Origin: Scytonema sp. UIC 10036
GTDB taxonomy: Bacteria > Cyanobacteriota > Cyanobacteriia > Cyanobacteriales > Nostocaceae
DNA length: 64,000 bases
Assembly: GCF_009725235.1 (NCBI RefSeq)
Contig: NZ_WJFC01000004.1
Coordinates: 1 to 64,000, forward strand
Reading direction: 5' to 3'
The position numbers and the translations under genes are program-made. The notes beneath the pieces were generated by a model. The model had not been told where the DNA came from, ran no database searches, and saw nothing but the letters and a program-made list of their open reading frames with translations. Below are positions 1 to 7,705 of the stretch, in pieces. Numbering within the stretch: the first letter of the stretch is position 1; each line of letters begins with the position of its first letter.

Positions 1-311
1 CCCTTGTCCCCAGTCCCCAATCCCCAAAAAGCTGACTCAAAACCAAATTGACAAGCGGGTAACTCGTCAGGAATCGAGAAAATTGTTTCGTCTGTTACTG
101 TCTCTGGTAACTGGCGACAGAACAAAAGAGCTTGCTCCAGGTTTTCAGAACCAAACCAACTGATGGGTGCAATTTCGCCCCAACCCACTCTGCCCAAATC
201 ATCTGTGAGTTTCAGGATTATACCTTTGCGAGTATCCCAAACACCATGACTTGTAGTTAGCGATCGCACAAATTTCCTTTGATAGGGACGAAACTGAAAT
301 TGGTAATACAT
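1..311 (-). CDS. menC: o-succinylbenzoate synthase MenC, N-terminal part (cut by window edge)
   Basis: Read on the minus strand from the ATG at 311, the frame stays open to the window edge (about 103 residues). It begins MYYQFQFRPYQRKF and contains GWGEIAPISWFGSE, the N-terminal capping domain pattern of enolase-superfamily o-succinylbenzoate synthases, which dehydrate SHCHC in phylloquinone synthesis. menA follows upstream on the same strand and menF is divergent, which supports the pathway assignment. The last visible residues (GLGTGDKG) are encoded by GGGGATTGGGGACTGGGGACAAGGG-type DNA that elsewhere in this window is intergenic repeat, so a repeat may be inserted in the gene. The catalytic barrel lies outside the window. 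Confidence 0.8.
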   Translation of the reverse strand, partial: MYYQFQFRPYQRKFVRSLTTSHGVWDTRKGIILKLTDDLGRVGWGEIAPISWFGSENLEQALLFCRQLPETVTDETIFSIPDELPACQFGFESAFWGLGTGDK

Positions 312-390
312 TGTTAATTGCTAATGGCTAATGGCTAATGGCTAATGGCTAATGGCTAATGGCTAACAATCAGCAATTAGCAATTAGCAA
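312..390. repeat. Heptamer tandem repeat GCTAATG
   Basis: Six perfect GCTAATG units run from 320 to 361 with a partial seventh, followed by AATTAGC-rich copies in opposite orientation. This fills the menC-menA gap. Such short tandem heptamers (STRR type) are well known in heterocystous cyanobacteria. Confidence 0.9.
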
Positions 391-1290
391 CTAACCAAAT
401 ACAAACCCTAACCCAAATAGCAAGCAACTCCAAAAATGGACTGATACAGCAATAAATTTACAATTATTTACTTTATCTGGTTGGTTGTGGTTTGTCTGGA
501 CGTGGTGACATAATTTGCGAGCAAAGGGTAAACCGATCCAACTGAGTAAAGTCCAAGTTGGAAAAATTCCCCAAAGCACACCGATGAAAGTTAATGCGTA
601 AATGCTGCCTGTAAACCACTGTAAGAGTTCGGCTCCTGTTTTCGTACCCAAACGGACAATTGGAGAACGCTTACCTGCGGCTATGTCGTCCTTCACTTGA
701 TGGAAGTGAGAACAGAACAAAATTAAACTCGTGGCAATTCCAACGACTACCGAAGCTACCAACGCCCGCCATGACCAATTCGCTGTTTGACTGTAGTATG
801 CGGCGGATACGGCCAACGGCCCGAAGGCAAAAAAGCAAATGATTTCCCCCAAACCCTGATATCCTAGACGGAAGGGAGGTCCTTGATACATATAGCCCAA
901 ACCACAGCACAGCAAGATTATTCCTATTACGGTTAAATCTTGTTGCCACCAAGCTATTCCTAATATTCCTAGTAAACCCAGAACCAAAAATAAGTTTCCC
1001 ACCCAGAAGATGAGGGTTTTATTGCCAGTCAAGTTTACTAAAGAATGGTGTTTATTTTTATCAATACCTGTTTCTGAATCAAAGACATCATTACTGAGAT
1101 TTTCCCAAGCCAGGATACAAATTGCAGCAGCTACAAAGGCAGAAAAAACTGCTCCATGAAAAATCTTCGTTTCAGAAAAAGCAACAGCCGTACCCACCCA
1201 GATGGGCATAATAGCAACGCTGTACATCGGCGGTTTTAGCGCCGCCATCCATAACTTATTGTTGGGATAAGAAATCAGCTTTGTAGTCAT
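391..1290 (-). CDS. menA: 1,4-dihydroxy-2-naphthoate phytyltransferase MenA
   Basis: UbiA-family integral membrane prenyltransferase that attaches the phytyl chain to dihydroxynaphthoate in phylloquinone (photosystem I quinone) synthesis. The prenyl-diphosphate motif NDVFDSETGID (NDxxD) is near residue 70 and a second conserved acidic region, HFHQVKDD, lies near residue 195. About eight hydrophobic segments are visible. The frame is open to an ATG at 1332, but the first 14 residues there (MGLGSAG...) look like low-complexity intergenic DNA. The ATG at 1290 (MTTKLISYPNNKLWMAA) is preferred because family members start shortly before the KLWMAAxKPPMYSV block. It lies between menC and the divergent menF. 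Confidence 0.9.
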   Translation of the reverse strand: MTTKLISYPNNKLWMAALKPPMYSVAIMPIWVGTAVAFSETKIFHGAVFSAFVAAAICILAWENLSNDVFDSETGIDKNKHHSLVNLTGNKTLIFWVGNLFLVLGLLGILGIAWWQQDLTVIGIILLCCGLGYMYQGPPFRLGYQGLGEIICFFAFGPLAVSAAYYSQTANWSWRALVASVVVGIATSLILFCSHFHQVKDDIAAGKRSPIVRLGTKTGAELLQWFTGSIYALTFIGVLWGIFPTWTLLSWIGLPFARKLCHHVQTNHNQPDKVNNCKFIAVSVHFWSCLLFGLGFVFG

Positions 1291-1568
1291 TAGTCGCGAT
1301 TTACTAAAATTGCCAGCACTTCCCAATCCCAAAAAATTTTAGGGTTTGGAAATATACTCTATGCGGGTAACAACTCAAAAGTTGCCACTTTTTGTCCCAG
1401 TCTCAAATTACAGCAGAAACTGGACATTGCAGGCAAGTTTTTGCAAAACTACAACTTTGCAAAACTCACTCTGGTTAAAAGGGTCTGTTTGTGTTACCTG
1501 TAGAAATACGACCATGATTTATGACTCTTTTGGAAGATAACTTCAAAAAAATTTACTATTTTTAGCTC
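1291..1568. promoter_or_regulatory. Divergent menA/menF promoter region
   Basis: This 278-base gap separates the divergent menA and menF genes and must hold both promoters. A short plus-strand open frame at 1346-1540 has no family signature and is not called. I recognise no specific operator. Confidence 0.4.
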
Positions 1569-2984
1569 ATGACAGTTTCACAATGTCGCGCTGACTTTTT
1601 TGTATACAATAAGGAGCTATACCACTTTCTTTGGGCAATTCAGCAAAATTGCCTAAGGAGGAATTGCACCCAAATTGCTAGTGTTTCGATAGAGATTGAC
1701 CCAGTCGATCCTCTGGTTGTACTTGGTAAACTGGCTCAACCCCAGCAAGTTAGTTTTTATTGGGAGAATAAAAGCAAAAAAGAAGCGATCGCGTCTTTTG
1801 ATGCTGCTGCGAAATTAGAAATAACAGGCAAAAACCGATTCAAGGAGTCAGAAGATTTTATCAAAGATTGTCTGGAGAGAACCATTTGTTTTTCGGAAAT
1901 AGAGCAAGCTTTTTCTAAACCTCAGTTCTTATGTAGTTTTAGTTTCTTTGAAGAATCCAGTCAAGCTGATTATCCATTTCCATCTGCTACTGTTTTTCTT
2001 CCCCGTTGGCAAGTCGCTGTTAAAAACAATCGATCCACATTTGTTGCCAATATACCTATCAACGCTAGTGTGGATATTCAGAAAATATTACAGGTTTTGT
2101 GGAGCCAGCTTGAAACTATTAATTCTCTAGAATATAGCTTTCCACCTTTAAAGATAACACAGCCAAAATTTAGGCAAAAATATGTGGCTAATCCAGAGCA
2201 ATTTAAGCGTTCGGTGTTGGGAGCTTTGGAAAGTATTCAGTCAAATCGTCTCAGGAAAGTTGTCTTAGCAGATGCACTAGATGTTAGAGCCAATATTCGA
2301 TTTAACTTATTACAATCTTTAAATAATCTACGACAGCTACACTCCAATTGCTGCATCTTTTCTATCAGTAATGGAAAAGGACAGAACTTTATAGGAGCAA
2401 GTCCGGAACGTTTGATCGGCATTGACAAGCAGCAATTAATGGCTGATGCTTTAGCGGGTTCTGCACCACGGGGTAAAACACCAGCTGAAGATGCTGTGAA
2501 TGCCAGTCGCTTGCTAAGCAGTGTAAAAGAAAGGCACGAACACTCTCTAGTGATTGATTTTATTACACAACGGCTGTCGCAATTGGGTTTATTACCCCAA
2601 GTGTTAAAACCTCGCTTGCGACAACTGTCTAACATTCAGCACCTATGGACTCCCATAAATGCGACAGTTCCTCATAACGTACACCCTTTAAGGATAGTCG
2701 CGCAATTGCATCCAACACCAGCCGTTGCAGGTGCATCTCGAGAAATTGCTTGTCGAGAAATTCGCCGTTATGAAAACTTTGAAAGAGGATTGTATGCAGC
2801 ACCATTGGGTTGGGTGGACTCTGAAGGAAACTGCGAGTTTATTGTGGGAATTCGTTCAGCTCTTATAGACGGCGATCGCGCTAGGCTGTATGCGGGTGCT
2901 GGTATTGTTGCCGGTTCCGATCCTGACAAGGAACTTGCAGAGGTTCAGCTCAAGTTACAAGCTTTGTTAAGAGCGTTAGTCTAA
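1569..2984 (+). CDS. menF: Isochorismate synthase MenF
   Basis: Converts chorismate to isochorismate, the first step toward phylloquinone. The 471-residue length fits the chorismate-utilising enzyme family. The C-terminal half carries the family blocks: RLRKVVLAD near 225, GASPERLIG near 277, LAGSAPRG near 298, LHPTPAVAGASRE near 380 and YAGAGIVAGSDPDKE near 440. The N-terminal third is less conserved, as usual. The ATG at 1569 follows an AT-rich leader without a strong Shine-Dalgarno sequence. It is divergent from menA/menC, so the three phylloquinone genes form one cluster. Confidence 0.92.
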   Translation: MTVSQCRADFFVYNKELYHFLWAIQQNCLRRNCTQIASVSIEIDPVDPLVVLGKLAQPQQVSFYWENKSKKEAIASFDAAAKLEITGKNRFKESEDFIKDCLERTICFSEIEQAFSKPQFLCSFSFFEESSQADYPFPSATVFLPRWQVAVKNNRSTFVANIPINASVDIQKILQVLWSQLETINSLEYSFPPLKITQPKFRQKYVANPEQFKRSVLGALESIQSNRLRKVVLADALDVRANIRFNLLQSLNNLRQLHSNCCIFSISNGKGQNFIGASPERLIGIDKQQLMADALAGSAPRGKTPAEDAVNASRLLSSVKERHEHSLVIDFITQRLSQLGLLPQVLKPRLRQLSNIQHLWTPINATVPHNVHPLRIVAQLHPTPAVAGASREIACREIRRYENFERGLYAAPLGWVDSEGNCEFIVGIRSALIDGDRARLYAGAGIVAGSDPDKELAEVQLKLQALLRALV

Positions 2985-3305
2985 GCATTTTGCGTTCCCA
3001 CCTTCTAGGTAGGAACCCGAAAACAAATTATCTGTCTTATAGCTCAGTAGGAGTTGAGTTTGATTTAAATACATACCTTTTGATTCGTTACGTAAGTGTT
3101 TAGCAACTCTTCATACAATTCTTTATTATTTCTAAACCAAATACAAAATCATCAATGCCAGTATAAAAGGATTCCTCTATCGGAAGGCAGGTACAAATCC
3201 GTTTGCAATTATTACACTTGCAGCTTCTCTTGACATAGAGCAGGGTTCATTTTTTTTGGCCTGACTCCTAGAAAATTCACCAACTCCATCTATAAGGATT
3301 TATTT
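2985..3305. other. Intergenic region, menF to COP23 gene
   Basis: No gene is seen. A hairpin TTCCCACCTTCTAGGTAGGAA at about 2994-3014 sits just after menF and may end transcription, although no T-run follows. An AAGGA ribosome-binding site precedes the next ATG. Confidence 0.45.
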
Positions 3306-4100
3306 ATGAAATTCAAGTTAGCCGCTCAACTTTTGGTGAGTGCGGTGGCGCTTTCTAGTGCTGCCGTATCTCCAGCAATGGCACAATATCCTGGTAATTA
3401 CCCCGGAACTGTACCCCCTGCTAATAACCCCATCTATCCTGGAACTGTACCCCCTGCTGGTAACCCTTACTATCCTGGAACTGTACCCCCTGCTGGTAAC
3501 CCTTACTATCCGCCACCAACGACGTCAACCTCCTTTGTATGCGGTCAAGTAGGAAACTCGCCTGCTACGCTCGTTCAAGTCAACGGTCGGATTTTGCCAT
3601 CACCTCTAATCATTTGGCAAACGGCAAGTGCTGATATGTCACCCCAACAACGGTGTCAAATGGTTTCACAGCGAATGACAGTGACAGTAGCGCAAAACGG
3701 GGGCAAGTTGAGTAACTTGCTGCTGACCACTGGGAAGGTCAATGGTTACAGCGTGATTTGTTTTGTGAACACCGCCGAAAGCTGCAACCCCAATAATGTG
3801 ATTATGACCTTAATTAGAGGCGAAAATGCTCGCAATCCGGGCAATGTTTTAGCCCGTATTGTCCGGTTTGGTCAACGGGGTGCTGGTACAAATGTCGTTG
3901 AAAGCACTGGCTACACGGGCGCTGTACCTGGCGAGGAAGAAATTATCCCTACGGCTGTGGGCTTAGAGGAAGCCGTCAATCAATTAGCTAATGAATCTGG
4001 AGGCATGCCTACTACCCCCAATCCTGGAAATTATACTGTCCCCAATCCTGGAAACTCTAGTCCAAATCCAGGAGCAGCAACAGGTGGCGGCGCTATCTAG
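3306..4100 (+). CDS. Secreted COP23-domain protein
   Basis: A 264-residue exported protein of the cyanobacterial COP23 family, named after a circadian-oscillating polypeptide of a unicellular cyanobacterium; its molecular role is unknown. Residues 1-26 are a signal peptide ending AMAQ. Three YPGTVPPAxNP repeats follow at about 33-66, encoded by near-identical 33-base DNA repeats. The COP23 domain spans roughly 75-225 and has four cysteines that could form disulfides (FVCGQ, QRCQM, VICFV, ESCNP). The tail is Pro/Gly/Asn-rich. It precedes two trypsin-like protease genes on the same strand with short gaps, so a joint envelope function is likely but unproven. Confidence 0.8.
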   Translation: MKFKLAAQLLVSAVALSSAAVSPAMAQYPGNYPGTVPPANNPIYPGTVPPAGNPYYPGTVPPAGNPYYPPPTTSTSFVCGQVGNSPATLVQVNGRILPSPLIIWQTASADMSPQQRCQMVSQRMTVTVAQNGGKLSNLLLTTGKVNGYSVICFVNTAESCNPNNVIMTLIRGENARNPGNVLARIVRFGQRGAGTNVVESTGYTGAVPGEEEIIPTAVGLEEAVNQLANESGGMPTTPNPGNYTVPNPGNSSPNPGAATGGGAI

Positions 4101-4187
4101 CTTCAGCAACTTATACAGAGACGTTGGCATTTTATGTCGTTTACAACGTCTCTATATATGAGGTCATAGAAATCTTCTGCTTCTGAA

Positions 4188-5105
4188 ATGCCTGTGGAAA
4201 ATAACAAAGTTGGTTTACGAGCATTCTTTTTTAGTCCAGTCTGTTTGTGGGTTGTTCACTTGGGAGCAATAGCTATATCTTCTGGTGTCTCCTTAGTATC
4301 ACCTTCTCTAGCAGCTAATCGAGCTATCACGAATACTAAACCTCAATTGCATCAAATTCCTCAGGCAATTGCTCAGTATCCAGATACGATAGCACGTGTT
4401 CCCGAACCAGTCTCAGCGATCGCCAGATCGGTAACGGTGAGAATTTTAGGTGAGCAAGGGACTGGTTCGGGCGTCATTGTCGGACATCAAGGACAAACTT
4501 ACACAGTACTTACAAACGCTCATGTGGTGGCTCAAGTCGGAGGAGATCGCTACACCATTTTAACGGCAGATGGTATTACCCATACAGGTGTTTGGCTGCA
4601 TTCTGCTCAGTTGGGCAATTACGATTTAGCCTTGATGCAATTTAGCAGCCATCGCCTTTACCAAGTTGCAGTGATGGGTAACTCTAACATCCTATCCGTT
4701 GGTGAAATTGTTTATGCTTCGGGTTTTCCCAGTTGGCGTGTCATTAATGCTAACACCCTTGCCGATACGCGCAATTGGGGTTTACAAGCCTTTGAATTAA
4801 CTCAAGGCTATATTGGAATGCTACCCAGGCAATCTTTGCAACAAGGGTATCAACTTGGTTACACCAATCAGATTGAACCTGGAATGAGTGGGGGTCCGGT
4901 TTTAGATCGATATGGCCACTTAATTGCGATTAATGGGGGTTTAAAATATCCCATTCAAGGTATTACCGCCTTTATTTTTGCAGATAGCACAATGCCAAGT
5001 CAGGCTTTATTTGAGCAAATGCAAGCTTTAAGTTGGGCTATTCCAATTGCTAAGTTTCAACAATTATTTGGGCAACCCACTCACTTGATTCAAGGTAGTT
5101 ATTAA
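4188..5105 (+). CDS. Secreted trypsin-like serine protease
   Basis: A 305-residue chymotrypsin-fold peptidase (S1/HtrA-like) without a PDZ domain. A hydrophobic N-terminal export segment covers about residues 12-42. The triad is visible: His112 in LTNAHVV, Asp146 in NYDLALM and Ser234 in GMSGGPVLD. The mature region begins near IARSVTVRILGEQGTGSGVIV. The gene lies 87 bases after the COP23 gene and 38 bases before a second protease of the same type, suggesting an operon. Lack of PDZ and TPR domains separates it from canonical DegP and from its neighbour. Confidence 0.85.
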   Translation: MPVENNKVGLRAFFFSPVCLWVVHLGAIAISSGVSLVSPSLAANRAITNTKPQLHQIPQAIAQYPDTIARVPEPVSAIARSVTVRILGEQGTGSGVIVGHQGQTYTVLTNAHVVAQVGGDRYTILTADGITHTGVWLHSAQLGNYDLALMQFSSHRLYQVAVMGNSNILSVGEIVYASGFPSWRVINANTLADTRNWGLQAFELTQGYIGMLPRQSLQQGYQLGYTNQIEPGMSGGPVLDRYGHLIAINGGLKYPIQGITAFIFADSTMPSQALFEQMQALSWAIPIAKFQQLFGQPTHLIQGSY

Positions 5106-5143
5106 CTGGTTTCTACTATTCTTTATTTATAACTTACCGCTCT

Positions 5144-6853
5144 ATGAACTTAAACTTTTTTCGCTCTAATTTTCCTTATACAGTAATAGGTGGAACTGCC
5201 TGCATTGCAGCAATAGTCATCTTTCAATCGACAGCTTGGAGTGCTAAATCTCGTCAAGAAATTGCTGAGTATGCTAACACTGTTACCGTGCAAGTAAACA
5301 GACCACCTGGGCTGGGTCCAGGTCAAGCCAGCGATGGTTCTGGGTTTATTATCAAGCGCGAGGGAAACACTTACATCGTGCTCACTTGCAACCATGTTAT
5401 TAATCCATCTGGTGGGCCTCAACCAACTAGAATTCGCACTAGCGATGGACTATCTTATTCTATTAACCCTGGTAGTATTAAAAGTCTAGGAACTAACACT
5501 AAAGGGAGTAACGATCTAGCCTTATTGAGTTTTACTAGTGATAAAAACTATCCAGTTGCGGAATTAAAAAGCCCCAATCAAGCACGGCTAGGGACTCAAA
5601 TGTTTGTTTTTGGTTATCCAGTTAACAATGATTTAAACAGAATTGCTGAAAATCGCGTCTATGATTTTCAATCGGGGACAGTTTGGCAATCTAAGGATAC
5701 AACTTTGAGCGATGGTGGTTACTCGTTGCAATACACGGCTTCAACAGCAGGTGGGATGAGTGGAGGTCCGGTGTTTGATGTGGATGGTAAAGTGATTGGA
5801 GTTCACGGTAAGGCTGATACTGAAACGGATGTTAAGCAACTCCAATCAGGGGAACAATTAAACACAACTATTAGACCGGGAATTACTGCAGCCATTCCGA
5901 TTGATACCGCGATCGCTCTGTCTCAGCAGGTTGGACTGACGGGATTGAAGATAGACAGTTCACCAAGTACAGACAATCCCCAAGAACGGATGAAAAATCC
6001 TAACGATTCTAGCAGTTACATAGCACGAGGGCTGTCCCAGCAGGGTAATAGCGCTGCAGCGATCCAGGATTTCAGCAAAGCAATTGCTCTCGACCCTAAC
6101 AATAGCATTGCTTATTACAATCGCGGCAATGCTCGTTACAAGATGGGCGATAAACAAGGTGCAATCGCTGACTATAACGAGGCAATTCGCTTTAACCCTA
6201 ATAACACCAGCGCTTATTACAACAGAGGGGTAGCGCGGTATTATTTAGGTGATAAGCAAGGTGCAATTGAAGATTTCACCGTTGTCCTGCGTTTCGATCC
6301 TTACGATATTTTGGCTTACTACAGCCGGGGGTCTATCTTCCGCAGTTTAAAAGATGCTCAAAGAACGTTTGCCGATTTCGACCAAGTTGTTCGGCTTGCA
6401 CCTAACGCACCTCAGTCTTACTACAATCGGGCACTAGCTCGTACCATGTTTAACGATCGCCAAGGAGCTGTCGCTGATTTCACTCAAGTTCTCGCTCTCA
6501 ATCCAAGGTTTAGCGACGCCTACCTCAACCGCTCGGTACTCCTGCGCCGTCTGGGACAATTACCTGCAGCTATTCAGGATTTGAACGCGCTGCTGAGTTA
6601 CGACCCCAATCATAGCATTGCCCTTTTCCGTCGCGGCGTGTTCCGACGCGATTCGGGCGATCGTCAAGGCGCATTGGAAGATTTACAACGATCTGCCAGT
6701 TTATTCCAGCAAGCCAACGACACTGCTAATTACCAAAAAGCAATATATACCATCCAACGCTTACAGTCATCACCTGCTACTCTCCCTCCCAGTCAACCAT
6801 ACGGACAACCGGGTGGTGAAACTCCTGATGGCACAATCGATGGACCTATTTAG
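5144..6853 (+). CDS. Trypsin-like serine protease with C-terminal TPR repeats
   Basis: A 569-residue protein with an N-terminal membrane anchor or signal (about 11-33) and a trypsin-like domain: His84 in LTCNHVI, Asp124 in SNDLALL and Ser206 in GGMSGGPV. At least six TPRs follow at about 292-535 (repeated AYYNRGxARYxxGDKQGAIxDF). The tail is Pro/Gly-rich. This protease-TPR arrangement is common in cyanobacteria; the TPRs presumably bind partner proteins at or outside the membrane. The preceding gene encodes a related protease without TPRs, so the pair probably arose by duplication with domain gain. Confidence 0.85.
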   Translation: MNLNFFRSNFPYTVIGGTACIAAIVIFQSTAWSAKSRQEIAEYANTVTVQVNRPPGLGPGQASDGSGFIIKREGNTYIVLTCNHVINPSGGPQPTRIRTSDGLSYSINPGSIKSLGTNTKGSNDLALLSFTSDKNYPVAELKSPNQARLGTQMFVFGYPVNNDLNRIAENRVYDFQSGTVWQSKDTTLSDGGYSLQYTASTAGGMSGGPVFDVDGKVIGVHGKADTETDVKQLQSGEQLNTTIRPGITAAIPIDTAIALSQQVGLTGLKIDSSPSTDNPQERMKNPNDSSSYIARGLSQQGNSAAAIQDFSKAIALDPNNSIAYYNRGNARYKMGDKQGAIADYNEAIRFNPNNTSAYYNRGVARYYLGDKQGAIEDFTVVLRFDPYDILAYYSRGSIFRSLKDAQRTFADFDQVVRLAPNAPQSYYNRALARTMFNDRQGAVADFTQVLALNPRFSDAYLNRSVLLRRLGQLPAAIQDLNALLSYDPNHSIALFRRGVFRRDSGDRQGALEDLQRSASLFQQANDTANYQKAIYTIQRLQSSPATLPPSQPYGQPGGETPDGTIDGPI

Positions 6854-6930
6854 CAATAGGTGTACAAATATTCCATCGAATCTCTTTACATACCTCTGAT
6901 GGCATTCCTCCAAAAAAGACACAAAAAGTT

Positions 6931-7482
6931 GTGAAAACTAAACACCTGAAACAAATTTGTACCAGATGGATACGACTGGGTACAACAATCTGCACCTTTA
7001 CTTTTGTATCAGTGCTTGGTACCGCAGGATCTCTTCCAATGGCGATCGCTCAATCTTTTCCGCCATCTAGTTTTTCTGCTTATCCTCCTCCCACAGTATT
7101 TCCTATAGATGGGATTTGGAAACTCCAGTGGCGCACGAATGGGAATTCTTTTGATGCTCTCCTAACTGTAACGGGTAATTCTGGCACAATGACCGTTAAT
7201 GTTCGCTATTCCAACGGTCAGAGCGATGTTGTGCAAGAAAGAATAGGGCTTCAGGCTAATGGCAATCAAATTATTTTATCGGGGCAAAATGCCGTTTATG
7301 CTGGAACGAATATGCCGATTGCTTCTTACATTCCCAATACTTTTTTGATCCAGCCTGCACGTAATTTGGAAGGCTGGAGTGCTAAAAGTTGTAACAGTAC
7401 AGAACAATGTTCGCCAGTAAAGATGCAGTATGTTGGTCCTGTTTCTCCAGCATCTGTACCCAATGGAATGCCTGCTTACTAA
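6931..7482 (+). CDS. Small secreted protein, unknown function
   Basis: This 183-residue protein starts at GTG 6931. A signal peptide reaches about residue 40 (SLPMAIAQS). The mature part opens with a Pro-rich stretch and then reads as beta-rich (DGIWKLQWRTNGNSFDALLTVTGN), with two cysteines (KSCNSTEQC) near the end. I do not recognise a named family. It is the last gene of the same-strand run with the COP23 protein and the two proteases, so it may be a substrate or partner of that envelope module. Confidence 0.65.
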   Translation: MKTKHLKQICTRWIRLGTTICTFTFVSVLGTAGSLPMAIAQSFPPSSFSAYPPPTVFPIDGIWKLQWRTNGNSFDALLTVTGNSGTMTVNVRYSNGQSDVVQERIGLQANGNQIILSGQNAVYAGTNMPIASYIPNTFLIQPARNLEGWSAKSCNSTEQCSPVKMQYVGPVSPASVPNGMPAY

Positions 7483-7705
7483 GTTGTGGACTTTGGACAA
7501 AAAAGATGTATTCGCATAAATTATGAAATTTGATTATTTTTGTTAGTGTTGTACACATGAATAGTTACAGCGCTTTGCATCTGAATGAGGTACATCCCCC
7601 CTTTCATCCCCCCTTTGCATCGGGGGGACAGAGGGGGGTAATTTTCGTACCTCACCAAGTTGAAATCTGCTGCAAGGGGTTGGTGTAGGTAGTTGACAGC
7701 GCCAG
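7483..7705. repeat. Intergenic C/G-run palindrome region
   Basis: The gap between convergent genes holds CCCCCCTTTCATCCCCC followed by its near-inverse GGGGGGACAGAGGGGGG (about 7597-7636), a strong potential hairpin of a type repeated elsewhere in this window (22.53-22.66 kb). It may also serve as a bidirectional terminator. Confidence 0.6.

Noticed and set aside
320..366. Short direct repeats as a possible CRISPR or attachment site
   Set aside because: Seven-base units without spacers, a known type of short tandem repeat in Nostocales.
1346..1540. 64-codon plus-strand frame between menA and menF
   Set aside because: Lies in the divergent promoter region, has no family signature and no ribosome-binding site.
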